Shown here one piece after another: positions 52,201 through 61,086 of a stretch of 64,000 bases of DNA. The stretch's first letter is position 1. Every line of letters begins with the position of its first letter. The notes below the pieces were generated by a model, which worked only from the letters and a program-made list of their open reading frames with translations, was not told where the DNA came from and did no database searches. Both the position numbers and the translations under genes were made by a program. Source of the DNA: Bacteroidales bacterium. GTDB lineage: Bacteria; Bacteroidota; Bacteroidia; Bacteroidales; Tenuifilaceae. The stretch lies in the NCBI GenBank assembly GCA_013141385.1, contig JABFRB010000038.1, forward strand, positions 1 through 64,000, written 5' to 3'.

Positions 52201-55077
52201 AATCCAAATAGTAAAAGCGATTATCAGGCTTTGTTTAGTAGACTATCAGAAATAAGTTTGATTCCGGAGAAAATTGTACATCTCTGGAGTCTTGAATCGG
52301 TAACAAATAATTCGGACACTGGCGAAATTAATAGTGATTATCTGAAACTCCACTTTTTTAATCTTATTTACATAATTCAAGCTATTGGGGAGACAAAAAA
52401 AGCCAGCGAGTTTCAACTTTTTGTTTTAACTAGTAATTTGTTCATTGTAAATGGTGATGAACAAATTAGCCCCGAGAAATCTGTAATACTAGGACCGATT
52501 AAAACAACTCCTAAAGAATATAAAAATATTAAATGCTCTTGCATTGAAATTTGTTCTAATAAGTTAAATGACTCTTTGTTAGAGAATTTATTAAATGATT
52601 TTACAAATGTCCCTAATGAGAATTACATTGCTTACAGAGGAACACAAAGATGGGAGCAGACCTACGAAAAGATTAGTTTAACATCTACAATCGCCAATGC
52701 CAATATATTGCGTAATAAAGGCACCTATTTAATTACCGGAGGACTTGGTGGGGTTGGGCTAGTTTTTTCAGAATATCTTGCTAAAAACTATAATGCTAAT
52801 CTAATATTAGTTTCACGCTCCAAGTTCCCTTCCCGTAGTGAATGGGATATTTACGTGAAAAAAGCGGATACGAATCCCAATACCGTTAATGCTATTAAAA
52901 CAATTATTGAATTAGAAACTAAATATGGTGTTACTGTCCTAGTATGTAAGGGGGATGTTTCAAATTTCAATGAGTTATCAGATGTTGCCTCGCTTTGTAA
53001 AGAAAAATTTGGACATATTAATGGAATAATTCATAACGCAGCAGTTCAAGGAGGTGGTAGTATTCAGTTTAAATCCCCGGAAGAAATTAAAGAAGTATTT
53101 CCTCCCAAAATTCAAGGTACAACCAACTTGTATGAAATATTTAAAAATGACGATCTGGATTTTTTAATATTCAGTTCTTCTATTGCATCTGTTCTAGGTT
53201 TGTATGGGTTGGCTGATTATTGTTCTGCAAATGCATATGTTGATGCTTTTGCCCAAAAGCATTTCTCAAATTCACGTACGCTTATAACGGCAATTAATTG
53301 GGACATGTGGAGTGAGGTAGGGATGGGAATATCGGCTAAGTTACCATCAGATATTACATCATTGAGAGAAATTAATAAAGAATTTGGGATTAAATCAGAG
53401 GAGGGGATTGAATTATTAAAACAGATTTTATCGCTAAAAGTACCGCAAACAATTATCAGTACCAGAGAATATTCAAAGTTAAATCAAACTAAAATTTATG
53501 GTAGCCTCTGGAACGAAAAGATTGAATCCACAGAAATTCATAGTAATCAGCCGAGTATAATAAGTGATAAACGTACTGATTATGCAAGCAATGAAATAGA
53601 GAGTATTTTAATGGGAATGTGGACCAAATTATTTGGGACAAATGAAATTAGCATTCATGATGATTTTATAAAAATTGGTGGACATTCCTTGTTAGCTACA
53701 ATGTTATTGAACAGGATCAGAAATATATTTGATGACATTGAAATTTCACTACAAGATTTATTTGATAATCTCACAATCGAAAAGATGACTCGTTTAATAA
53801 AGGGTTTATTAGACGAAAGGAAAGCCATTTTAGCTTCGGAATTGCAAAGTGGGACAGATAATTCGCCAGTTTTGCAAGAGATAGGCCAATACCTGAGGGA
53901 TAAAATATCTCATGCGCTAAATATCAATATTGAAAAAAATACGGATGTATGTTTTGAGGATATTGATATCAAATCTGTTACGGGTCAATTATATTTAGAT
54001 TTAAAAAGGGATTTTAATTTACCAGTTTATGAATTTGAAATTTTGAGTAAAAAATCGATAAATGAATTAGCTATTTATATAGAAGAATCAATTAGCATTT
54101 TAAATAATGAAAATAAAAAAGAGGAGGTTCAAAAATCAGTTTTTACAGAGAATTTTGATGCGAAGAATTTTTCGGATGATAAAATAAAATCCAAGAATAA
54201 AAGCATGGCATTTGTCTATTCTGCTGTGAGGTCTGGCTCAACATTAATGCGGCTTATATTGGCTGGTAATAGTAATTTATTCAGTCCTCCGGAGATGAAA
54301 ATTTTGATGTATAATACTGTTAAAGAATGGGCTGAAGCAAGGCATAAACATACTATTTTACACGGTGGAGTTTTGAGATCTTTTATTGAACTTTTTGGTT
54401 ATAGCCAAAAAGAAGCTTTAGAATACTTGAATAGTTTAATTGAGAAAGATACCCCTGTTAGTGAAGTGTACCGTATTATTCAGGATAAATTGGGTGCCCG
54501 TATGTTAGTTGATAAGTCACCCGAATATTCATCAAGCCAGGTAATTTTAAACCGTGCCGAAAAAATATTTGAAAACCCTAAATACATATTTCTTATTCGT
54601 CACCCATATTCAGTTATTGATTCAATAGTTCGCAATAGGACATATACAATGCATATGCAGAAGGTCACTGATCCATATAAAGTTGCAGAAGAGACATGGT
54701 ACGCATTTAATTCTAATCTATTGAATTTTTTTAATAGCATAAATAGCGAAAAGTTTATGCTAGTCCGTTATGAAGATTTGGTACAGAGTCCTAAACCAAT
54801 TATTACTAACATCTGTGACTTTTTAGAAATAGATTTTGAAGAGGATATGTTGTATCCGTATAAAGGGAAACGCATGATTGATGGAGATGGTGATCCAAAT
54901 ATTTTTAATCATGATGATATTAATCCAGAATTAGCAGATGTTTGGAGAAATATACAATTACCAATCCAACTTAGTGAAGAGACTAAACTCCTTGCAGGCA
55001 AATTTAATTACGAATTACCTTTTGATGCCCTTGATTCAAATAGAAGTATTGAAAAAATAGAAATAAACAACCATTAA
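49279..55077 (+). CDS. Type I PKS: KS-AT-KR-ACP-ACP-like-sulfotransferase
   Basis: This 1932-residue synthase has a KS at about 8-440 (active Cys181 in NWCTSSTTAVHLACQSLR, His318 in EAHGTANRLADRVE, His358 in KSNIGHLG). An AT covers about 530-850, with the nucleophile elbow IGCSTGE, in which Ser622 follows Cys instead of His; PFHHS (His721) is kept. The KR lies at about 900-1410, with TGGLGGVG near 1153, FSSSIASVLG and Tyr1314 in ADYCSANAY, and no Leu-Asp-Asp motif. The ACP at 1435-1510 has FIKIGGHSLL (Ser1470). A second carrier-like stretch lies at 1530-1605 (DIKSVTG, Ser1566, without the usual Asp before Ser). The sulfotransferase at 1640-1900 has RSGSTLM and FLIRHPYSVIDSIVRNR. No DH, ER or thioesterase is seen. 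PAPS could come from the cysC product. Confidence 0.9.
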   Translation: MDKNINSRDIAIIGMACRFPDADNYSEFWNNLIQNKNSIIHFSEEELLQKGRDKKTINSPNFVKAASVIKDLDKFDASFFNCNTHEAILMDPQIRLFLECAWEALENSGYATGDNSCKIGIYAGSNISNYLYRYVIQKIHETIDKEDISYNLNKCINDYMATFVAYKLNLRGPSFNVQNWCTSSTTAVHLACQSLRSKECDIILAGGVNLHIPQEGYFTAEHGQLSLDGSSSSFDKNARGTIPGNGLGIVVLKLLSKAVEDGDYIHAVIKGTSCNNDGFGPQKLSYHGLTTEGMCRAINDALVDSGVDAGSISHIEAHGTANRLADRVELNALSNTFKKYTDKEKYCAVTSVKSNIGHLGMASGIAGIIKVALSLKNKKIPGVINLDSVDKKTLNEHSPFYINTSLIDWESQNLPRRAAVNNFGLGGTNTHFILEEAPELIISNGSDKLEILTLSAQTASALEQIKLNLSKDLESYPEKSVDNVVYSMNIGRKAFNYRQSFVCKDKKSLVKSLNSKDLSHTIFNENEESSIVFLLSGSEDYRDNITYEFYKNIPSFKKEIDNCFDLLNRLYKIDIKSILYSDNKNVEKTDLNSTLIYLFVEYALAKVWIGWGVNPDLMIGCSTGELAAACIAEVISLQDAIKLIVELFNKLESLPSGKMLTVLCSKEEIIDQLNDDLSLAAVYNPSTLLLAGTTHATQEMMKFLETKNISYQLVDCRYPFHHSKYFDSLKDDISAVIKTFNISSPKISYISCVTKNEISIDTLKNPEYWLQIFSDTFDFNDAIKYISKTNTKKIYVEIGLKQTLYSMLKQHPSLNSNDVVFFSFSPSEDKDSELFSLYNTLGSLWQNGAKIDWKSFYRDEKRNRIPLPTYPFERKRYWYEIEQTKETEIDNEDSLIPKNKLSEWFYIPTWKQSYQFSGNIQTELAGAPKIWMVFIDGQNVGNKIVEKLEGFGQKVIIIRQGDGFKQTKTTEFYINPNSKSDYQALFSRLSEISLIPEKIVHLWSLESVTNNSDTGEINSDYLKLHFFNLIYIIQAIGETKKASEFQLFVLTSNLFIVNGDEQISPEKSVILGPIKTTPKEYKNIKCSCIEICSNKLNDSLLENLLNDFTNVPNENYIAYRGTQRWEQTYEKISLTSTIANANILRNKGTYLITGGLGGVGLVFSEYLAKNYNANLILVSRSKFPSRSEWDIYVKKADTNPNTVNAIKTIIELETKYGVTVLVCKGDVSNFNELSDVASLCKEKFGHINGIIHNAAVQGGGSIQFKSPEEIKEVFPPKIQGTTNLYEIFKNDDLDFLIFSSSIASVLGLYGLADYCSANAYVDAFAQKHFSNSRTLITAINWDMWSEVGMGISAKLPSDITSLREINKEFGIKSEEGIELLKQILSLKVPQTIISTREYSKLNQTKIYGSLWNEKIESTEIHSNQPSIISDKRTDYASNEIESILMGMWTKLFGTNEISIHDDFIKIGGHSLLATMLLNRIRNIFDDIEISLQDLFDNLTIEKMTRLIKGLLDERKAILASELQSGTDNSPVLQEIGQYLRDKISHALNINIEKNTDVCFEDIDIKSVTGQLYLDLKRDFNLPVYEFEILSKKSINELAIYIEESISILNNENKKEEVQKSVFTENFDAKNFSDDKIKSKNKSMAFVYSAVRSGSTLMRLILAGNSNLFSPPEMKILMYNTVKEWAEARHKHTILHGGVLRSFIELFGYSQKEALEYLNSLIEKDTPVSEVYRIIQDKLGARMLVDKSPEYSSSQVILNRAEKIFENPKYIFLIRHPYSVIDSIVRNRTYTMHMQKVTDPYKVAEETWYAFNSNLLNFFNSINSEKFMLVRYEDLVQSPKPIITNICDFLEIDFEEDMLYPYKGKRMIDGDGDPNIFNHDDINPELADVWRNIQLPIQLSEETKLLAGKFNYELPFDALDSNRSIEKIEINNH

Positions 55078-55221
55078 TAGGACGAATTAGAATACTTTTT
55101 AGATATTGTCTTTGTTGAATAAAAATATCAATATAAAGTACGAATAAAAAACCATAAAATAACGAAACAAAAATATTGCATAATCGTAATTGTTTGTGTT
55201 GTTAATATAAACATAAGCATT

Positions 55222-55983
55222 ATGATTTACATTTGCACGGTGCATTACCAAACAGAAGTGTGGATAAAACCCCAATTAGAATACATTAAAAAGAATTTTG
55301 ATAGACCGTATAAAATAGTAGCGTGTGTTCCGGAAACTCGGAACTGCAAGGATTTTTATCTTGAATCGTGCTATGAGAATGATTCAATTCTTAGTTATAA
55401 TCATGCAGATAAATTAAATTATTTGTCAAAAGTTGTATGTTTAGAAGCGAAGCCTACAGATGTGATAATTTTTTTAGATGGAGATGCTTTTCCTATTAAA
55501 CCAATTGGTAGATATTTAGAAGAAAAACTAAATAAATATGCTTTAATTGCCGTTCAAAGAAAAGAGAATGATGGAGACATGAACCCTCACCCCTCATTTG
55601 CGGCAACAACTGTAGGTTTTTGGGAAAAAATAAAAGGAGACTGGTATCCTGGTTATTCGTGGAAAAACTGTCATGGTTCAGAGGTTAGCGATACTGGAGG
55701 TAATTTGTTGAAAATTCTAGATGACCATAAAGTAAACTGGTATCCCTTGAATAGAACTAATCGAACAAATATTCATCCTCTATGGTTTGGGGTATACGAT
55801 GATGTTGTATATCATCATGGAGCTGGATATAGAATGCCAATATCCAGATTAGATTTAAAAAATGGAAGTATTGATGAGGATGAATTTATAGGTTCAGTTG
55901 AGTTTGTAAGAAATTTGGAAGCTCAGAATATAGTTTTTGATGAAATTGGGAATAATGTCAACTTCTTTGAAAGATTTTTGTAA
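55222..55983 (+). CDS. GT-A-like glycosyltransferase family protein
   Basis: This 253-residue protein reads MIYICTVHYQTEVWIKPQLEYIKKNFDRPYKIVACVPE, then VIIFLDGDAFPIKPI (an Asp-x-Asp metal/donor motif), HPSFAATTVGFW and, later, YDDVVYHHGAGYRM. The opening beta-alpha unit and the Asp-Gly-Asp strongly suggest a nucleotide-sugar-dependent GT-A fold. It looks rather compact for an active transferase. Its partner may be the GT-B protein at 43619. It could decorate the PKS product. Confidence 0.68.
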   Translation: MIYICTVHYQTEVWIKPQLEYIKKNFDRPYKIVACVPETRNCKDFYLESCYENDSILSYNHADKLNYLSKVVCLEAKPTDVIIFLDGDAFPIKPIGRYLEEKLNKYALIAVQRKENDGDMNPHPSFAATTVGFWEKIKGDWYPGYSWKNCHGSEVSDTGGNLLKILDDHKVNWYPLNRTNRTNIHPLWFGVYDDVVYHHGAGYRMPISRLDLKNGSIDEDEFIGSVEFVRNLEAQNIVFDEIGNNVNFFERFL

Positions 55984-56422
55984 GTTAAAACTATGGACAA
56001 AATAAATGTTGTAAGATATTTTGTGAGATAAGACTTGAAAAAGATTAGTTTCAGGTTTTACTCATTTATATTGGAGAATAAGTTGAGTAAGTCAGCATAA
56101 TATAAATAAAACTACACTTCAATTACAATTTACATAATTTCCAATATCAGGCAAATGTAATTGTAATAAATCCTAGAGAAAATGACTTCTAATTGATAAA
56201 GTAAGTATTTAGAATTCAAAAGGGAGAATGCAAGATCTAAAGATCAATCCATAAGTTTTACATTAAAAGTTACATCCAAATAATGGGATTTGTATTATCT
56301 ATTAGATACTACAATTATTTTAGTTGGATTAGTAAGTAATTTGTCAAGTTGAGTTTAGATTTACACATAATATGCAAAGGGGAAGTCATTTCTTAATGAA
56401 GATTTAAATCAAACACAATTAT
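55984..56422 (+). other. AT-rich intergenic region inside the cluster
   Basis: This stretch of 439 bases holds stops in all frames. I see no gene, strong hairpin or full promoter here. It may hold an internal promoter for the AT and NRPS genes. TTTG and TATT-rich words are present but do not form a clear -33/-7 pair. Confidence 0.4.
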
Positions 56423-57526
56423 ATGGTTATTCAAAATAGCAAAGACATCATTGGAGAACTTAGCGAGACAAATATATTTACTGAAAAGAAAATAATTGCA
56501 AATGAAGGATCCGAGATTGTTTTCATGTTTCCAGGTTATGGGGAACATTATATTGGTATGGCAAAAGAACTTTATGAAAACATACAGATATTTCATGATA
56601 CTTTGAACCAATGCGATAAGATTGTTAAAGCAACAAAGTCCGTTAGTTTTATTGATTTTCTTTATTATTCATCAGATAGTCAGGATTCTAAAAATCAATT
56701 AGAGAAACATTCATTATTTGGAGTTTCATTATTTGCAATTGAATATTCACTTGCTTATACCTATATCGAATTAGGTGTTAAACCCTCAGCAATGATTGGA
56801 TATAGTATGGGTGAATGGGCAACAGCCTGTATAGCCGGTTCAATTTCACTTGAAGACACTATATTTTTCATTTTAGAGCAAGCGTCATATATCGAAACAT
56901 TGCCGTCTGGCAGCATGATGGCTGTTCCACTTTCAGAAAACGAGGCTCGGAAATATCTGGTGCCAAACGAAATAGATCTTGCTGCAATAAATAGTTCGAA
57001 AGTCTGCATTTTATCGGGTACCCTAGAAGCCATAAAAAAAACTAAGGCTATTATTCGTAAAGATAAACATGTAGAGAGTCTGATACTCAATTCAACCTAT
57101 GGATTTCATTCTTATTTGGTTGAACCAATTATGAGTCAAGTATCTCAATTAGCAGGTAAAATAAAAATTAATACACCGAAAATAAAGTATATTTCGAGTT
57201 TAACAGGCGATTGGATATCAGACAACGAACTTATTGATTCTAATTATTGGGCACGTAAATTAAGGGAACCAATTCTTTTTGAACAAGGTATTCAGAAGAT
57301 ATTAAATAAATCCTATCAGGTATTGCTTGAAGTAGGACCTCGTCAGACTCTTGGTTTACTATTGAAAAATCATCCAGGAAAACAAGAGAAGCAAATGGTG
57401 CTATCTTCTTTGCCCCACTTGCCGGATTCTGAATCTGATTTAGACTGTTTTATTACAACTCTTAAGCAATTGGCTCAAATTGGAATTAATATTAACTGGG
57501 AGAAATTATATAAAGTAAAAGATTAA
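56423..57526 (+). CDS. Stand-alone acyltransferase (trans-AT)
   Basis: This 367-residue AT has the fold landmarks FMFPGYGEHYIGMAKELY at the start, the nucleophile elbow MIGYSMGEWATACIAG (Ser128, with Tyr in place of the usual His), GFHSYLVEP (His229) and LLEVGPRQTL near the end. It loads an acyl unit (malonyl or another) onto a carrier. It lies after the PKS and before the NRPS genes. The PKS has its own AT with an altered elbow (Gly-Cys-Ser), so this protein may supply or repair loading, or it may charge the free carrier protein at 41992. The specificity motif is not readable with confidence. Confidence 0.85.
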   Translation: MVIQNSKDIIGELSETNIFTEKKIIANEGSEIVFMFPGYGEHYIGMAKELYENIQIFHDTLNQCDKIVKATKSVSFIDFLYYSSDSQDSKNQLEKHSLFGVSLFAIEYSLAYTYIELGVKPSAMIGYSMGEWATACIAGSISLEDTIFFILEQASYIETLPSGSMMAVPLSENEARKYLVPNEIDLAAINSSKVCILSGTLEAIKKTKAIIRKDKHVESLILNSTYGFHSYLVEPIMSQVSQLAGKIKINTPKIKYISSLTGDWISDNELIDSNYWARKLREPILFEQGIQKILNKSYQVLLEVGPRQTLGLLLKNHPGKQEKQMVLSSLPHLPDSESDLDCFITTLKQLAQIGININWEKLYKVKD

Positions 57527-57588
57527 TATTGCTGAAAATCAATAAATTGATGACCTTATTTTAATGTTCGAACTTAAATAGTAATTAC

Positions 57589-60500
57589 ATGCATAATAGT
57601 ACGTCAGATATCAATAAAGAATTCAGCGAGTTAACTGTTTCTGATCAAAAGATCATGAAAATTGCACCTCTTTCGTACGGTCAGAAAAGGTTAAGTTTTA
57701 TTTACAATCTGAAACCTGATAATAGCGCTTATAATATTTCACGTGCTCTTAGATTAAAAGGGGATCTTAATATAGAAGTATTAACAAAATCGTTAAATGA
57801 GATTGTTAGACGGCATGATTCGCTAAGAACTTCTTTTCAAGAAATCAATGGGGAAGATGCTCAGATTGTTAGCCATTTTAAGGGGTTTCAAATTCCTTTT
57901 CAAGATCTTTCAAGTTTGACAAATGACCAAATCGAGAATGCTGTAAATCATGCCATTGAGGAGGAACGAAATACCACCTTTATTCTTACAGAAGGGGATT
58001 TGTTCCGATTTAAATTGTATAAAATTCACCAGCATGACTTCCTGTTTATCATAACTATTCATCATATTATTACAGATGGATGGTCGATGAGAATTTTTTA
58101 CAATGAGCTGTCAACTCTATATAATGCGTATTCATCGGGAGAAAATTCACCATTGGAGGAACTAACCTTTCAGTATACGGATTTTGCCAAACTTCAGAAA
58201 CAAAGTTTTGGTAATAAGAAACAAAAGTTACAACTCGAATACTGGAAGCAAAAACTGAAGGATTCCCCAGAACTTCATCAACTGCCGACTGACTATTTAC
58301 GACCCAACGAGCAGACATTTGAGGGTGAGCGGGTTTGCTTTGAAATGGATAAACTCATATCGGAGAATATTAAGAATATCTGTGAGGAATCCGGCTCTAC
58401 AGTTTATATGGTCTTGTTAACAGCGTATTCCATTCTTCTATCGAGGTATAGCAACTCCCCTGATATTATCATAGGCTCTCCGATAGCGAGTCGGAATCAG
58501 CTGGAAATAGAACCCTTGATTGGATTTTTTGTAAACTCAATACCACTGAGAATACTAATTTCTGAGGATATTACATTTAAAGAACTCCTATTAAAAGTAA
58601 GGGCAACGGTTTTCGAAGCTTTTGGTAACCAAGACGCAACATTTGATCAGATAGTTGAAGAGGTACAACCTAGCAGAAGCTTAAGCCACAGCCCAATTAT
58701 CCAGCTAATTTTTGCCTATCATAACTTGCCAGATGTTAATTTAAATCTATCGGGAGTAACCGCCGAATTTATCCCAACAGATGAAATAAGTACCGATAAT
58801 GATCTGGAAATTCATTTAAACCAGAATCCGAAGGGCATCAGTGGTTATTTTGTTTACAATAAAGCCCTTTTTCATAAAGTTCGAATTGAAAAAATGGCTG
58901 AGCATTTTATTAATATACTGAAAAACATCTCCACGGTCAATCAGAAAGTTGACGATATCAACCTCCTTTCAGAGGAGGAGAAGCATTATATCCTATATGA
59001 TCTTAATTCAAGCCTCATTGATTACCCTAAAAACAAAAGCGTTTGTGACCTTTTTGAAGAGCAAGTAAGTAAAACCCCAAATAGTGATGCTGTTGTTTAT
59101 AAAAACAGTAAAATCAGCTACAAAGAGCTAAATGATAGGGCAAATCAGTTGGCCTACTTCCTGAAAGAAAAGGGAGCTGAAAAAGAAATTGTAATAGCAT
59201 TAATGTTGCACCGTTCAATCGAAATGATGGTTGGTCTTTATGGAATATTGAAGTCTGGGTGTGCCTATATACCTATTGATCCAGAATACCCGCAAGAAAG
59301 GATAAACTATATGCTTGAAAATAGCAATGCAAAAATACTTATCACTGATGATGAATTAAAAAAGAGAGTGTCAAATAGTCAAATAGAAATAATTAATATA
59401 AATGAATCCAAAATATTCGAAAACGAAACCCATAATCAAAGTAAAGATTTTTCTAAAGATATTGCCTACTTAATATATACTTCGGGTTCTACTGGGACAC
59501 CAAAAGGAATTATGGTTGAACATAGAAATGTAGTCAATTTCATCACAGGAGTTACAAATAAAATACCTTTTGAAAGCGGCAAGACAATTCTATCTTTAAC
59601 TACTATATCATTCGACATATTTGTGTTAGAAACATTCTTGTCTTTATCAAAAGGATTAAGAGTTGTAATGGGAAGTTCAGAAGAACAAACTGATCCAACA
59701 AGAATGGCCGAAGTAATTCAAAAGTATAATGTTGAAATGCTTCAATTCACGCCGTCACGATTAAAAATGATACTAGATAGTGGGAAAGGGAAGGAAATAT
59801 TAGGCAATATAAAAGAGTTGATGGTTGGTGGAGAAGCTTTTCCCCTTGAGTTGTTGAAAGATTTGAAAAAAATTTATCTGGGTAGGATATTTAACATGTA
59901 CGGCCCAACTGAAACAACCGTATGGTCCTCAATTAAGGAGTTAACCAATGAGGAAAGTATAACTTTAGGTGAACCAATAGCAAATACTCAGATATACATT
60001 TTAGATAAGAACAATGAGATAAAACCATTAGGAGTGCAAGGCGAGTTATGTATTGGAGGAGATGGAGTTGCAAGGGGATATTGGAAATTAGATGAATTAA
60101 ACAAAGATAAATTTATAAATAATCCGTTTGTAGAAGGAGGAAGAGTTTATAAAACTGGAGATTTGGCTATACGTAAATATGATGGAGCATTAGAGTTTGT
60201 GGGCAGAATGGACGATCAGGTGAAAATCAGGGGGTACAGAATTGAACTGAGTGAAATAGAGCTTGTATTACTGAATCATGAAAACATTGATGACGCCGCT
60301 GTAGTTGTAAAGAAAGATTCTAATAATAACAAAATTCTTTGTGCTTACTATCTGTCTGCAAGTGATTTGTTCGCTGATGAATTAAGGGAATTTCTTTTGA
60401 AAAAACTTCCAGGATATATGGTTCCAGGATATTTTATCCGATTGGAAAAAATGCCTATGACATCGAATGGTAAAGTAGATAAGAAGGCATTTCCTGAGTT

Positions 60501-60855
60501 TTCCCGTGAAAAGTTGAGTTTGACAAATAATTATGAAGAACCCAAAAACACTAGTGAAAAAACTATTATAGATATATGGAAAGAGATTTTAAATCTTCAA
60601 TCTGTGGGGGTGAATGATAATTTTTTTGATGTAGGAGGGCATTCATTATTAATTGCAAAGTTAACGCACCTAATAAAGGTCAGGACAGGTATAGAACTTG
60701 ATGATATGGATATATTCCGATACCCAACGATAAGATTAATCAGCAATAATTTTTTTAAACAGGTGGAAGAAGATAAAAAAATAAGTAGTAGTATAAACAC
60801 TGGTGAGTCTAAAAAGATTCTTTTAAACAAAATATTAGGAAATAGAAAGAAATAA
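57589..60855 (+). CDS. Single-module NRPS (C-A-PCP), predicted glycine
   Basis: This 1088-residue protein has a condensation domain (residues 22-450; HHIITDG at 158-164), an adenylation domain (about 475-985) and a peptidyl carrier domain (about 1000-1075, Ser1019 in FFDVGGHSLLIAKL). The A domain has YLIYTSGSTGTPKG, FNMYGPTETTVW and GELCIGGDGVARGYW, then KIRGYRIELSEIE and NGKVDK. Aligning by eye with GrsA, the ten specificity residues read D-I-L-Q-M-G-M-V-W-K, very near the glycine codes D-I-L-Q-L-G-L-I/V-W. No epimerase or thioesterase is attached. The condensation domain is closely repeated in the next gene, while the A domain is not. Confidence 0.9.
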   Translation: MHNSTSDINKEFSELTVSDQKIMKIAPLSYGQKRLSFIYNLKPDNSAYNISRALRLKGDLNIEVLTKSLNEIVRRHDSLRTSFQEINGEDAQIVSHFKGFQIPFQDLSSLTNDQIENAVNHAIEEERNTTFILTEGDLFRFKLYKIHQHDFLFIITIHHIITDGWSMRIFYNELSTLYNAYSSGENSPLEELTFQYTDFAKLQKQSFGNKKQKLQLEYWKQKLKDSPELHQLPTDYLRPNEQTFEGERVCFEMDKLISENIKNICEESGSTVYMVLLTAYSILLSRYSNSPDIIIGSPIASRNQLEIEPLIGFFVNSIPLRILISEDITFKELLLKVRATVFEAFGNQDATFDQIVEEVQPSRSLSHSPIIQLIFAYHNLPDVNLNLSGVTAEFIPTDEISTDNDLEIHLNQNPKGISGYFVYNKALFHKVRIEKMAEHFINILKNISTVNQKVDDINLLSEEEKHYILYDLNSSLIDYPKNKSVCDLFEEQVSKTPNSDAVVYKNSKISYKELNDRANQLAYFLKEKGAEKEIVIALMLHRSIEMMVGLYGILKSGCAYIPIDPEYPQERINYMLENSNAKILITDDELKKRVSNSQIEIININESKIFENETHNQSKDFSKDIAYLIYTSGSTGTPKGIMVEHRNVVNFITGVTNKIPFESGKTILSLTTISFDIFVLETFLSLSKGLRVVMGSSEEQTDPTRMAEVIQKYNVEMLQFTPSRLKMILDSGKGKEILGNIKELMVGGEAFPLELLKDLKKIYLGRIFNMYGPTETTVWSSIKELTNEESITLGEPIANTQIYILDKNNEIKPLGVQGELCIGGDGVARGYWKLDELNKDKFINNPFVEGGRVYKTGDLAIRKYDGALEFVGRMDDQVKIRGYRIELSEIELVLLNHENIDDAAVVVKKDSNNNKILCAYYLSASDLFADELREFLLKKLPGYMVPGYFIRLEKMPMTSNGKVDKKAFPEFSREKLSLTNNYEEPKNTSEKTIIDIWKEILNLQSVGVNDNFFDVGGHSLLIAKLTHLIKVRTGIELDDMDIFRYPTIRLISNNFFKQVEEDKKISSSINTGESKKILLNKILGNRKK

Positions 60856-61086
60856 ATAATTATTGGCAGAAGTAAATATGTATTGGGCTCTCACGGCAAA
60901 ATTGAACAAAAAAATAGTTTGCTTCCAATGATTTGAGTTTCCTTTGAAAAAAGAGGATGTATACGGTTCAATAAATCCATCAAAAGACTTAGGACTGAAT
61001 TGTTCAGTCAGGTTTTGAAATGCAAAAAACTCTAAGTTTTATTAATAAATTATTCCAAAAGAAGAGGATTGATAAATAGTAGAAAT

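Noticed and set aside
60993-61009. GACTGAA/TTCAGTC hairpin between the two NRPS genes as a terminator
   Set aside because: The 7-bp stem has a 3-base loop and no T run, and downstream transcription is required for the second NRPS gene, so no call was made.
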